From Nymphaea colorata (lineage: Eukaryota; Streptophyta; Magnoliopsida; Nymphaeales; Nymphaeaceae), in the NCBI RefSeq assembly GCF_008831285.2, contig NC_045139.1, forward strand, positions 8,092,204 through 8,156,203: a stretch of 64,000 nucleotides of DNA, given 5' to 3'. The notes under the pieces are model-generated. The model worked only from the letters and a program-made list of their open reading frames with translations, was not told where the DNA came from and made no database searches. Below, in pieces: positions 21,101 to 34,500 of this stretch. How positions within the stretch are numbered: the first letter of the stretch is position 1; each line of letters starts with the position of its first letter. A program made the translations under genes and the position numbers.

Positions 21101-23710
21101 ATATATTTTCTGTATGGATTATCCTATAGGAAGCATTAGAAAGTAGAGGATATGATAAATTGTTGAAGAGCTAAAACTACAGAATCTGCTGTTAGTTTTG
21201 GACATCCATGAGGTATGGAATATTTTAAGCGAATGCTATTTTTGTGAATAAACAACATAATCTGTGACTCATGCTTTGTTTACTTTTTTCTCAAGATGGA
21301 TCCATCTTGGGTTTTTTAGTTTTTAGTTTGATCTTTATTAAACCATCCTCCTATTCTTCCCCCATCCTTTTCACAAAAGGAAGAAAAGAACCCAAACGGC
21401 CAAACCACACAGTCTTCGTCTATTTTTTGCTGGGAACCCGTTTTGCCCCTCTGTATAGTTTGTGTAATTTTCTATGTACTGTGCTGTCATTGCATTTCTT
21501 CCTTCGTCTGTGCTACAAAAGGTAGTAGGTGCATTAGGAGAATCTATTATTACTCCCTGTGTGTGTACCATGATGTTTTCCACAATCATCTTCAACATCA
21601 GAACCACCACCACCCTCCTGCTACCATTTCACTACCAAAACCATTGGTCTCCTGTCTTCATATTTTGATGCCTCTTTGTCCTTTTCTATTCTTCCATCTG
21701 TTTCTTAACTTTCTTTAAATCCTAGTACATATGGTTTGTTATCCAAAGAGGCACCTCATATGGGCTCTTCGTTATGTTATTTTTTAGCGTATGCCTGTAA
21801 AGAATAAAAACAGTTTGATTTGGAAACAGCCTGATATGCTATGTGCCAAAGTGATTTATTGAGATGAAGATAGGTCATTACCAACTTGTGAACTTGGTTG
21901 AGCTGATTCTAGCTCTGTTTGTCCTTCGATTATTAGTAAAGTAATACAAAAATTTAATTATTTATTTGTTTCTCTTTTAAGCTGCACCTTTTCATGCATT
22001 ATTGGTATTAGCATATCTGCTTATTTGTTGTCCCTCAACCAGTGGTGGAGCTAGAAAAATTTGTCTGGAGGGGCACATGCTTCTCATCAGATTGAATTGC
22101 TAATAGATTAAAGAAACATTTTGAACATATTTTATCATATTTAAATATATTTGCAAATATTATATTTTGATGAAGTCTAATATAGTTTTGAAAATTATCG
22201 TGGATTTATTCTTGTAAGTATTTTCTGAAAAGAATTTTAAAAATATTTTTATTTTTACCTAAAACTGTTAAGTTCGTGATTTTACTAACAATAAAATGGA
22301 ACATGTAGCTTTTTCTTTGTTCCAACTTTGTAAGAAAACTAAAATGACATTATATACTTTTTAAAGACAGTAACAAGTTTCCTACTTTGACAAATGTATA
22401 TATGTATATTTATCTTACATTACTGATACTTAGGTTTGACTTGGTTTTTCCTTTTTGAGGTGCAAGAAACAGAAACAAAAAGGCAATCAAGTAAACTCAA
22501 GAAAGATATTAATCATTACAAATCCATTTTGAATAAAATTTATAAGTTTGGGTGGACAGAATAATGTGGCTGCACCTCTGCTCAGTTAGTATTGGTGGAA
22601 CCGTGGAATAATATAACTTGTATGGCACAGGGAAATAGGTATGCATCCATGCGTATATGATTTGAATTCAAAACTCATATAGTAATTTTCAGAAATAGGA
22701 CATGAAGGCAGATTTTAGACAAGTGCACGTCTGTATGCTATAAAATTTAGTATATATAATTTACTAACTAAAATAGTGAAAGGGTTGTTCATTGTTCTTA
22801 ATGTTAAGGACATATGCATTTCCAAAGAGAAAGGACAAATGCAAATGAAAAAAAGAAAAAGTAAACATTAAACATTATGAAGTTCTGGTTTAATGTGGAG
22901 GATGTCAAGCGAGGGTGTATGGAAGATGCATGTCTGAGAAAGAGAAAGCCAGAGGGAGGGTCAAAAAGGGCTTAACAGATCTACCTAAGACCCAAAATCT
23001 ATCTACTTAGTCAACTGGTCTATGGCCCAGTGGACTAGATCGTGAACCAGTTGCCAGTTGGCCAACCAGTTGCCTATGTTGACAGTAATTGATAGACCGA
23101 GCAAAAGGTGTATGTTTTGGGACTATATGTTCTTAGACATGTCAAGAGGAGAATCAGTTTGTTTCTGTGGCGCCTGTCATGAATGACATACCTTGGACTA
23201 TTGGGTGGATAGTCTAAAGCATTTTCTCCAGCAGCTCTCACTCAATATATGCAAACCTCCACTTTATTTTGCAGGGGTCAGATGGGCCTGTCTGAGGAAG
23301 AGCAGAAAAGAAGCCAAGAGCAGAGGCTTCGGCTAAATGGAGAGGCAGTTTCTGTCGATGGAACCACTTCAGAGAAAACTGCCAGGGATAATGAAATTAT
23401 CACAGAGAGCACCGCTTCTGATAAAGGTGTAATGGGCTGCTGTGGTGGCTCAGGCGGTGGGTTTACTTGTTGCCAAGATATAGGGAGGTCTGAAGGCAAT
23501 GGTGGTGTTGACATAAAGAAAAAATCTGGCGGAGAGGATGCATCCCCTGCGCGCAACAAGTGTGCATCTGCGAAGAGCAAGGGATGGTCTTGTTCACTTC
23601 CATCATGGTTCGAGACATGGGAGAAGGAGGACACATTTGCAGCCTTGGCCATAATTGGAGCCGTTGCCTCGGTTGTTGTGGCCTACAGCTTCTATAGGAG
23701 GTCACACTGA
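18154..23710 (+). CDS. Sucrase/ferredoxin-like family protein (Apd1/Aim32-type Fe-S protein), 5 exons
   Basis: Thioredoxin-like ferredoxin protein related to yeast Apd1/Aim32, which bind a [2Fe-2S] cluster through two Cys and two His. Exons 18154-18540, 19402-19487, 19815-20120, 20989-21072 and 23275-23710 join in frame to 432 codons plus stop, all with GT-AG boundaries. Exon 1 has an acidic, Ser/Pro-rich N-terminus, then a domain starting near VDMYERHVFLCY. Exon 2 encodes GRDGTETSNGDVLIFPDMIR. Exon 3 carries CAHGSRDRKCGVCGPP (C-x8-C) and SPCSHIGGHKYAGN (H-x3-H), the likely cluster ligands. Exon 5 has an unusual CCGGSGGGFTCC segment, a Trp-rich stretch, and a C-terminal hydrophobic segment AALAIIGAVASVVVAYSF followed by YRRSH, a probable tail anchor. 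ATG 18154 has G at -3; an in-frame upstream ATG at 18055 would add 33 residues. Confidence 0.92.
21073..23274 (+). other. Intron 4 of the sucrase/ferredoxin-like gene, possible repeat insertion
   Basis: A 2.2 kb AT-rich intron. Near 22041 the sequence CAGTGGTGGAGCTAG...GGAGGGGCAC resembles the start of a dispersed plant repeat, and GTGGCTGCACCTCTGCTCAG near 22569 could be a degenerate inverted end. No coding sequence is supported; the open frames near 21271-21718 lack recognisable motifs. Confidence 0.35.
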
Positions 23711-25144
23711 AATCTTTTGGATGTTTGCTGCTTGCACCACAGAGCACTTCTACTGCCTTGTTGGAGTTTGTCATCTATTATATATTTTACTAGCGATTCT
23801 AAATGTTTTGGCACTTGGCCTTGACTTGTAGTTGTTTGGTGCTGTCCATTTTCAATAATTGTTGCTCGCTGGAAATTACCGCAAGATCAAACACATTCTG
23901 CTTTCAGCTTAATACGAGAATGCTCTTGAGTTGAAGAAATGCCGCAGCTGAACAGTCTTTTACAACGGTTGTTTAGTATTCTTGTTCCAATCTTCTGTAT
24001 TTCAATTAATGTTTCCGTGGTGCACGTAACCTGGTGCTTACATGCACCTGACCTTAGCTTTGCTTTTTGGACCCTAATTCTAAAGCTGTTAGTAAAATAG
24101 AATCCGAGTTCTGGTTCTATCTCTTTCTTTCTGCTCCTTTCTGGGTCATACGCATCCACCTGTGCTAGGAATTTCCCCTCCAGGGCTTTCCTTCGGTTAC
24201 TGAAGGAGGTCCCTTTGTAGTGTGATCGGTATCGATGTGCAACAAACCCTTGATATCGACGCAGGCTGATATAACTTTTCTTTGGTACCTTAATCTGAAC
24301 GAAAATTTTATGAAGACAATCCTAATGTTTTGAAGAGGTAACAGAAATACCCAAGCGTGAACTTGTTCAATTTAGCAGCCTGAATTGCAGAAGGGAAGGT
24401 TAAATAGAGGGTTTTGAAATTTAAGGTTGTGTTTATTATGCCACGAAAAAGGTGAGCCTGCTTGTTGTAGAACTTTCATTTTTGACACCGATATTTGCAA
24501 TCGATTGTTTGGCGGCTGGCGCTTCATTTCCTTCCCGTTGCCTGTTGAGTTATCTGCTGCATAGAAATGTAAACAAATTCAGATCGTCAATTACATATGA
24601 AATCAAAGCCCAAAGTGCAAACTTCCCAGTCAGGAGACTACATCTGATCTTAGCCATTGCCGTACTCAATGCTGGAACTCGAAAAAATGTAACACAATTT
24701 TAGAAAAAACCTTGTGGCTGGCTAGATTTTCAATCCCAATATCTGCATGTGAAAGCAGCACCATCGAAACTGTCCAAGTTTCACCATAGCCTTGATCATA
24801 GGCTTACACAAGTCGGATTGAAGATGTGCCATATAACATCTCCCAGTCTGCCCGTTTGAATTATGCCCCTCGGAGTGAGTTCAGACTGAGTTTGTGATCC
24901 TAAATGGCAAAAGGCTTGAAAATCTGAAAAAAGGCAGCGCTCTTTTAAATTGTTTCCGAAACATTTTCCTCCAAACGTCCGCCACAGCACCATATCGTCA
25001 CCCCAAAAATGGGGGGAAAATAATATCTTAGCTGCTGGATTGTGCCGGTCAAAACAGTTATTAAATGAAGCTCATTCTTCTAACTCGGCACTAAAACTTG
25101 CAACCAGTATGATGTAGTCCCTGACGTGATCAGCGTGCTCTCTC

Positions 25145-25195
<51 letters not shown>

Positions 25196-28100
25196 CAGGC
25201 CTATGATTTTTTTCTTATTTGCTTAAATGTTTTGACAGTTTATAGCGACCATGTGATGTGCCTATGACCTATATAAATCTTTCAGGCTCCATGTGATTGG
25301 CCCCGTCATATGCAAATCTTGACCAAGCGATAGCGACGTTTACTTTAGACAACCGATGCCATTAAGCAGGTTTTGCCGCATTCAGAAATTCCGCAAACTG
25401 GCGAGGTTTGAGCTATTTGAAATTGATGCATGATGGCGTCTATATTATCTAGTTGGGATCTAATGAAAAGCTTCTACAAGTGTCTTCAAATTTTAGTGGT
25501 GAGTTCTTTTGCTCAAATCCATCCACTTGGTTGATATTTTAGACAGTTCAGTAGAAAAAACAGATGGTCGTAACGTTTTCTTATTTGAAAAAAGGTTCTC
25601 TGCTGAAAATTCATGTCTGAGAACCGATCACAATCCATTCAATCCTGTAAAATCGCATCTGTATGGTCAAATTTTGATCAGATCAACTGAAAGCACTGAG
25701 AATATCCAAAGGAAATTTGCAGATGACTTGGACCAGATTATATACACCATATGAGTAACAAAATTATCTGTGAGCCAGCGAAGGTTGAAATTTTGATAAA
25801 GTTTGATGGAGAGTCTATTGGGGAGGGAAATTCTCAGCCACACAAAGGATTCATCGATCACCCAATAGTTCATGTGGTTCTCTTGGTCTGTAATCGAATT
25901 TTATCTTGTTAGAAAGAGATGGACCGAACAGGTGGTTCCCAAGTCTCTGCTTTTTATTGGTCCTGAACATCGTCGCGATCCACCATCGGCTTCATTTCTA
26001 CTAGTGGATTCCAGACGTAGGAACACAAATGGTTCGGATTCAGGACAGCTAAATAATATATTTGAAGTCAGGCCGCCAATTAATATGATACCACAGAAGA
26101 TGAAAAGACACAGTGGAAATGCTTACTGTTCAGATTGCTGACAGCTAAATACGTCAAATGTCACTGTTTCTTCTGTAATCTTCATGATGCTTTTATGATG
26201 AGGCCATTTTCTTTCTTGATCACAAGGTATTCAACTTAGCAAGCCAGAAAATTTATGGTGCTTGATGTAACTTTTCACACTTTCACTTTAAGAATCACAT
26301 CTATCGAATCACATTCAGGCAGGCTTTTTCTCTGGTGCACCAAAATTAGCCAAGGATAAGAAAGCAGTGAACGTGGGTAGTTTGAATAGGTCGGTAACTC
26401 CTTGGAACTTGCATCGCTGTCCAGAGATACAGACTGAAAGTGAAACTGCCATGATTGGTTGCTTTTATGGCATTTGGAATCAAACCAAAAGATTGGCTGC
26501 CAAAATAAAATTTTCCACAGATTAATCACCCAGCAACTTCTTTCATGCAAGAAATATTTTTGGGCCCGTTTGACTATAAAGACGGCCGATCTTTTGGAAT
26601 TTGCAAAAGAAAGAGAATTGCTTGAAACAAAAAAGTCAGACCACTAAAGATCGTCCCACTTTTTCCAAAAACAGAAGAGGGATTCTTTCACCATTATATA
26701 AGAAAGAAGATTTGAGATCCTCTGTATATGGCCAAAACCTCAGACTTGAGGTCGAATTGGAGGGTTGTTCGTTTGACATCAAATCCTCGAATCCAATGTC
26801 CTAGTATTCTCAGGTTACCTTGAATTTCAGACTGAGCTGGAAATGAGAAAAACCAATTTCCCGAAATCATGTAAGGATAAAGCTAAAACTGATCAGCAAA
26901 TAAATAAAGTTCACGATCTAGCTTAAATGTACCTCACCAGTCACCACAGATGTTGTGTGCCATCTTATTATTGTGCTTTTGTTTCTTCTGTCATGCCATG
27001 ATCGTGTCACTAACATGGTATGCATTTTCTAGTGATCTTTGCATTTTTATAATTTTTTAGGCTTCTATTTTTTTTAAAAGATTTTTATTATTAAGGAAAA
27101 CAACTTTTTTTTATAGAATCTCCTGGTATTTGTTTGAGCTCTTCCTTGCTCAGTATTTACTACTACTACTTTCTCTCTCTCCCCCTCTCTCTCTTTATAT
27201 ATATATATATATGTTAATTAAATCATTTTTTTGGGGAAAGGGTGAATGCATTTGTCCACATCTTGTTGGTTGTACGCACCACAAGTGTTTCCCATTCTAT
27301 TTAAATGGACTGACGTGTTTGTAATGTTTTATAACTAAATAACACATACTGAATTAACATTTGATTAGCTTGGAGGTGAAAAGTAAATATAGTAGTATGT
27401 AACTAGCTTGACCTAAAGATGTTTTTTAGCAAATAGCCATTGAACAACACATCTAGAGGTTACCATCATCTCCACTTGCTTCATCTTGTAGCTTCCAAAG
27501 AAATCCTTGAAATGAAACTAAGATTTGAGTTGACCAAAATAAGCGATGTGTTCTTAACATTGGTCTATTGTGGTGGGTTTATAGTGGGCCATGCTTGCTT
27601 TGCCTGAGATTCTCAAGCTTTTGCTTGATCTTGTGATGAATTTCTCATTATCTGCTCCTAAAAATTGCAAATTATGAATAAAAAACTAAAAAAAATGGAG
27701 CCAGATGTTTGATATTTTCCTGTTAAGATAAATATGCTTTATGTTTATTATCATTAATCACGAGTTTAATCCTGCAGTGAAATATACTTTACACTTTGGT
27801 AAGGAGCAGGATATTACCAATTTGTAGGGGATCCGTTTTTGCAATATGTAGTGTAACATATAATTCATGTCCACTAAAGAAGTTTATTTGTGTTTGTAGA
27901 ATTCCTTTTGGAAATTTACCAAAATAGCAGGTTTTAGTATATGAGTCAAGTTGAATATATAACAGTAGGTTGAGATCAGCCAATTAAGCAGAACATTGTC
28001 TTTAATTAAAGGATCTACCCTAATTAAAGTGAGAAATACCTACTTCATAAATGTTTACCACTTTCATACAAAATTTTTAAATACACGTCTAAAAGTTGGC

Positions 28101-29244
28101 AATAATAAAAAAACACAGGCATAATTATATAACATATAAATATAATAATTATACACATGTATATATATATATCTATAACTATCATAAAATAAAATTATAA
28201 TTAAAATATGAGGCATTTTGCAGCCTGAGCCGAGCTCATGTATTGGGTATGAGTACCCGGCCCGATGCCCAGGGGGCGATTGACTACACTAGTCAACAAA
28301 ATGATCGTATTTATAGATTGATACCTTCAAAAGTTTATTTATTTACGCAAGAGCCCTTTGAAATTTACAATCCAAACTAATAAGGCCTCTTAGTAGAAAT
28401 TTCTGTCATGGCCAGTCAATGTCAAAGGTAATCAAGCCCATTTTGTCACATGATAGATTCAAAATACTTTTATTCTTCAAGGAAAGAAGGAGCAAAAAGT
28501 CTTCAAAGTTTGTCATTACAACCATACAACTATTTGGCCCATGGTTTCCCATATGAAAAGCATCACATCAAATAATTCATGTTCACATGGCAATGGCATG
28601 TGAAAAGAAATCTCAAGACCCGTGTAAATCCGTGTTATAAATATCCGATTCAGCCACGTATCGGAAACCTGAATGATACGGCATATCATGAAAATAATAT
28701 TTTTTTCTTTAAACTTTATATTTTAGAACAAAAATTCATGAATATTTTCCAAAAAATGGGGCATTTGTCGAGTAAATTATTTTCATTAAAGTTTAATTAA
28801 TTATTAAGATGAACGACACGTCGTTGTTAAGTCCATTAATGCAGAAGCGATGACACCTTACAGTAAAATCAAAACTTAGAAGCTGGGCATTTCAATGATG
28901 CATTTTTCTTTGTAGGTGGGGACCCACCGACCAATGGGCGGGCAAGAAGTTATCTCTATGACGTCATGATCATCTTTATATTGTCGAGATCTTGCCATGC
29001 CAAACCCTAAGATCAACGGCTGACTTTTGCCAACGGAAAAGACAACCCCGTCCATGATTTCTTATCACGTCAAAACAGGGAAACAAACGGAAATTTTCCG
29101 CAGCTTGACTCGTGCATAGGCTAAAATGCCAAAGTCAAGAAGAAAAAGTTAGAGGGTTTGAAAGAACGAAGGAAAAAAAAAAAAAATTGGCCATGTTCTG
29201 TTGCGCAGACAGATTGTTTTTGGCCCCACCAAGTTAGCAGCATC
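23711..29244. other. Intergenic AT-rich spacer, no supported gene
   Basis: The first hundred or so bases are probably 3' UTR of the preceding gene. Open frames up to about 90 codons (for example 24452-24703, 25509-25754, 26275-26550) are not conserved-looking and have AT-rich composition. There are AT microsatellites at 25148-25193 and short ones near 27196 and 28158. A palindromic bZIP-type core TGACGTCA lies at 28959-28966 with no gene near enough to assign it. Confidence 0.6.
25148..25193. repeat. (AT)n microsatellite
   Basis: About 45 bases of uninterrupted AT alternation. Confidence 0.95.
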
Positions 29245-29467
29245 AGATGTGTAGTTTGGGCATTGTTCGAAAAGCAAGTCAATCCGACACTAAGTTAAGC
29301 AAAAAGAAATGCATGAGATGTGTAGTTTGTGCATTGCTCGAAAAGCAAGTGGAATTCAATCCAACACTAAGTTAACCAAAAAGAAATGCATGAGATATGT
29401 AGTTTGGGCATTGCTCGAAAAACAAGTGGGATTCAATCCAACACTAAGTTAAGCAAAAAGAAATGCA
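29245..29467. repeat. Three tandem copies of a 71-77 bp unit
   Basis: Units begin AGATGTGTAGTTTG(G/T)GCATT at 29245, 29316 and 29393 and end near AAAAAGAAATGCAT. Copy 1 is about 71 bp, copies 2 and 3 about 76 bp; the size difference is a small deletion after GCAAGT in copy 1. Copies 2 and 3 are the more alike. Confidence 0.92.
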
Positions 29468-31345
29468 TTTAGAATATGCAAGATGATGGTGCAAAGACGA
29501 AGTGTATAAGTGCATCATGGTCATCAGTCCTTTTTTTTTTAAGTACAAGTTTTTCATTAAGAAATTGACGAGTTTTCCACGCATAGTGTTTGGATGCGAG
29601 TGTACATGGGTTAGGGGTAATTCTTCCATTGGACGCATATGTTGTGATCACAACCATGTAGAGTCACACGGAGGTGAACAAATGAAAGCTCGTCGTGGAG
29701 TAGGCCAATGGTTGGCAACATTGCTTAATGAGATATAGTCTGCAACTGACTTCGGCTCTGCCTCCAACCTAGATTTCATATGAAGTAGATAGGTGCTTGA
29801 AAAAATGATGGTGTATTGATAGGGCCTCATAATCACGGTTCGTCAATAGTCTACTGTGGGATAATCATAGGTGGTGGTGTGCGAGTGTCTATCGCTCATT
29901 GTCTAGTCGACGGTCATAAAAGATTGATGAATGCTTTCGCTACATTAAGATTGAGTTAAGACTGGCTAAAAGCTTGGGAAACCTTCGACGTCACGTGAGC
30001 CAAGTAGGTTTAAAAAAGTCAACCCGTGAATGCTCTTGAACTATATGAATGTGTTCATTTTTTAGAATAAATTCATAGAACAATGTGTTCCAAAGACACA
30101 ACTTTTATGTCACCAAAAGCGCTTTTTGAGAACTAAGAAAGTAGAGTTCTTTTTCTTCTTATAATTACAATTATTATGAATAGCTATTTGCTTTTAATTG
30201 TTTTTGTGTGTTGTTTTAAGGAGTAGTAGTTGGTCAGGTTAAAGGCATTTGAGTTTTAAGTGGTAAAACATAGTACCTAAGTTAAAGGATGCATCGTTGC
30301 CATCAATGCTGTCAATATAGCCTAATAATCTAAAAAAAACTCTGTTAAATAGTAGGTTATTAACCTCCTGATCACTTAGAAATTGTTTTTATAGGTTTTT
30401 ATGAATTATACCTATTCGCACAAATTGTTTCTATAGGTTTTTATGAATTATACCTATTCGCACTCTGACTTGACACATTTGTTCAACCTGTCGTGCTGTT
30501 GGGCACATATTAGTAAAACTAATCATTTTTTTAAATTTTTTATATCAAAATAATAAAATTGTAACTATTAAGAATAAAAAATATATTACAAATAGCTTCT
30601 AATTTAGGGCCCATCGGCTAGTTAAAGACTCGAAGGGCGTGACCAATATGTGGGCCAGGTTTTTGGTCCAATAATTAAAAGGCTGAGCCCACTAGCCGCC
30701 CAAGCCATTCCTTGGCCCGGTCGTACACAACTCATAAACAAGTGATCGGTCGGACTTATTTTGATTTTATTTTATATGTCTATGTCTAAGTAAGGGTCAA
30801 CCGAATCATTTTAAGCATTGTAGCGTAATTGAAAGAAACTCTTGCAAAAGCGGGCTGTTTTCCATAATATAAGAAGATTAGGTGGTTGTCTGTAAATTAG
30901 CAGGTTGACGTGCCTTTAAAAGGGAAATTATGAACTCGTGGAATCTGCGGGTAAGAATACTAGTAAGGCGACATCGGACCAACAAGATGCTGACAAATGT
31001 TGTGCTCACCAAATTGACTTTCCGTTATATTCTTGTTTTTTTAATCAGGAAAACGGAGCATAAAGTATAATATTTCCCAAGTAAGACATAACCAATGATC
31101 GACTTTAAATATTTAATGCTACAGTATTTTAAAAAGTGACCAAAGTTTTACTTGGCAATGTATATGTCTATATGTCAAAACCAATGCGAGTTTATTTTTA
31201 TCTACGAGAGGTTGTTTAAAGGATAATGTTGTTAAGTTTTTACGACGGTGAATATATATATATATATATATCAATTAAATAAAAAAAACCTTTCGACTAC
31301 CACAACATCATCAGCACTGCATCGTACCTATTAATCATATTGGAT

Positions 31346-31380
<35 letters not shown>

Positions 31381-31586
31381 AAATGCACCCTTTTTATTGT
31401 ATTTTTAAAAGTTTACGTTTGTTTTGGGTTTCTTGTAAATTTTAGACCTAAATTGAAAATTAGTACAAAGAAAGTTCGACAACTTCTTCTCACTCTCTCT
31501 CTCTCTCTTTCTTTCTGTCTTTCTTCTCGAATTCGTGGTAGTTAAAAAGGAGGGGAGGGGAAGAACAACCATCCTTCATTTCAACT
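29468..31586. other. AT-rich spacer and promoter side of the USP-like gene
   Basis: No supported coding region. It contains a 42-bp tandem duplication (30380-30463), TA microsatellites near 31252-31271 and 31350-31375, and a CT-rich tract near 31487-31525 that probably lies in the 5' UTR or core promoter of the gene starting at 31587. Confidence 0.55.
30380..30463. repeat. 42-bp tandem duplication
   Basis: Two adjacent copies (30380-30421 and 30422-30463) starting AAATTGTTT and ending ATACCTATTCGCAC, differing by one base (T/C). Confidence 0.93.
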
Positions 31587-34500
31587 ATGAACACAATGTC
31601 CGGCGAGATACGGCCGGAAATTGAGATTGAGGAAGAGCAAAGCAGGCACGGAGGAGAAGGAAGAGGTCATCGTGGTGAGGTTCGGCAGGAGACGATTGGG
31701 TTCTCGGAGATTGAGGAAGAGGTAACAGTTGCCGGAGGACGAGGAGAAAGCGACGACGGCGCGTGGTATGTGGCAGTAGGAAGGGACGAAGAGTCGAGCT
31801 TGGACGCCCTGCAATGGACGTTGAGGAACCGCTGCCTCAACAAGGGTGGTGCCCACTTACCTTCTTCTCCCCCTTCTCCTTCTCCTTCTTCTTCAACTTC
31901 TTCCTCTTCCTCCACGTCCTATAGAGGCTGCGTCTACCTGGTTCATGTCTTCCCTCCTGTCACTCATATCCCCACTCCCGGTATGTCTTCCTCTCCATAC
32001 CTAATGTTTCTTTTGCTTTTTCTCAACGAAGAAGGAAACCATCAAGTTTTTGTTGGATGTTCCGCACTTTCCCACTTCAATTGCACACGCTTACCGTGCT
32101 TGATTATTCTATAGCGACTCGATCTCCGCCGTTCACCAGGAAAATCTTCTAACCACAGCTTTATTTCCTTTAAATGTTAGAAATATTTCTCTTTCTGTTA
32201 ATTTGGAAATTTCTGACAACACGACACAGGTGATTTATTTAGTTGATGCCACAACTAAGTTTCTGACCTCGTTTTAGTGTTAGAAGGGCCATAAAAATTT
32301 TGTTTTCTGCCTGAGTTGTGAAAGGGACTAAACCTCGCCTGCTGTAAATTGGGGTTTGTCTGAAGCCACCAAAAATTTAACGTGAACCACAAATATAGGC
32401 AACTAGCTGAACCGGCCCCACTTGCCCATTCTACCAAATTGAAGAACCAATGTGCTGTTCCTGTCCGGCCCATCTCAGGCTTTGAGAAGAAAGAAGAGGA
32501 AGAGAATGGCTTGGAACATTTAGATGCAAATTCAATATCACTGGAAGCATTCTTGGGTCTCTCAGTTCCACTTCTTGGTGAGATAGGATTTTGGGTTTTA
32601 GTTTCACCATGGATCAGTTTCAATACATTTTCTTCCAATCATAGCATAGTAATGTGTGTGTGTGACGAAGTATTACAAGGCTCACCTGTTAATGCATGCA
32701 CAATTTTTATAAAAGAAGGAAGTCACTCTTCCGTTTCATTGAATTTGGTAGCTGATATCTTCATGAAGCGACATTTACCATGTTCCTTTTTCACTGCAAC
32801 AAGGAGAAAAACTGTGTTCTTTCTTGTATTCATACTGAATTTAATCCTTTTCATTTTTCCATGTTGCTTAAAGAGTAGTTCACTGTGAACCATTTCCTTG
32901 AAGGACTTAATTTGGAACATTAGATTTCTAACTAGTCAAGAGAATGGGCAATCCGAAAATTCCTGAAATGAAGAACAAAGCAACAGTCGATTAGGAAATA
33001 CGTTCTTTTCTCATCAAAATAAGAAAGGGGATTAGAAAAAACCTAATTTAGATGTTCGAGTTTTTTTATTAAGGCCACGAATGCGAGACGGAAATCGATA
33101 TTTACAACATTTTGCACATCGGCTTCCGCTGGTTTGGTTCCTTGTTTCACAAGTGATCTGTTCTAAAATGTTATGGAAAGGGAAAAAAATAGAAAAACAA
33201 AAAATTCAGTATTCATGTTGCCTAGAAACTGTTGCAGTTGGGAAGCTAGCAAAGAGTCAAGTGACCCACGAGCAATTGAAACTGTACAAGAAGGAAGAGA
33301 ACAACAGGAGAAGAAGTCTCCTCCAAAAGTACATAAAGCTATGCGACGACGCCAAGGTAATATATATGTTTATATATATGTCTATCTGTGTGTGTGTGAA
33401 ATTAGGGAGTAGCACCATGTATACGTGCATGAGATAGACTTGGCATAAAGTTTCTGTTATTTTTTGCTACAACTTTTGAGAACACTTGACATATTTCCGG
33501 CATACATTTTTGTTTCAAAAACATCAAGTTTTGATGGTATATTTTCATTATTTTTCTCTTATTTTTACTGTATTCATTTTTTTTTTTTTTTTGCATTACC
33601 AAATCTTTCAATCGGCTGTGTTCTGCCGCCCTAGGGCATCTATATTAAGATCTGTGCGACAACGATCTATTTAGCACTATGCCTGACATCTATAAAGTGG
33701 GATCCTGTGCAAGCACTACCTGGACCCACTAAAATGGGAGTGCAGTCATATCAAATGTTCATAATGGTGTCCTTTTGTTCACCAAATATATGATCATGTG
33801 ATTTCAAATCATTTTAAGAACGTAATCTGGTATATTTTCATTTTGCTCACTCAACTAGATGTCTAGGTCCGTAGAAAATTCATTTGGTTCCACCGAGCAG
33901 TCTACGCCCCAGTACGTATCAACTAGCAGGAGATACTTTTAATGGGTTAGGTCTTACCAAGATGCATCCCGACCGAGTTGTACAGGCTCAGGTCTGGGTA
34001 CAACTGGCTAAGCATAGCCGGAACATGATGGTCCAACATAGGATGTCCGATTGGAACACCCATCACAGGAGAGGGTTGTTCTGTTCCCCGAGGTCGGTGG
34101 ATGGAGCTAGATCAGCTGGAACACATAAAAAGTGCTTCTTAAGAACAAAATATTGAGTGGTCTCACTCTCACCAGTTTTTGTGTCCCTTGTTCGATAAGG
34201 GGTGTGCGCCCCATCGCTCAGTGTTCTCTTCTCCCACATCAAACATCAGGACAGCATAAACTAGACTGACACCATATGTTAATTGGAACAATCCTGGACG
34301 TGGGTTGAACCTCTCCCTATTTCACATTGGTCTATTTATTCATGCGGGACAAATGAAATTGGCTTCAAATACTTAATAGGATCTCTTTCTTGTATTTTTA
34401 AATCTTTTTAATTTTATTCAAATTAAGCACCAACCTTTCAAGAAATTGTGGAATGGCCTGTGCTAGATACATAAACCAAAATTGCGACTGAGCTAGAACA

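Noticed and set aside
25509-26804. Several 60-90 codon frames in the 24-31 kb spacer
   Set aside because: Composition matches the surrounding AT-rich DNA and no frame continues across plausible splice sites; no family recognised.
29245-29467. CRISPR-like regular repeats
   Set aside because: The whole 71-77 bp unit is repeated with no unique spacers, and the genome is a plant nuclear one.
33884-34156. 90-codon frame in USP-like intron 2
   Set aside because: No motif, no splice compatibility with the flanking USP exons; likely a repeat fragment.
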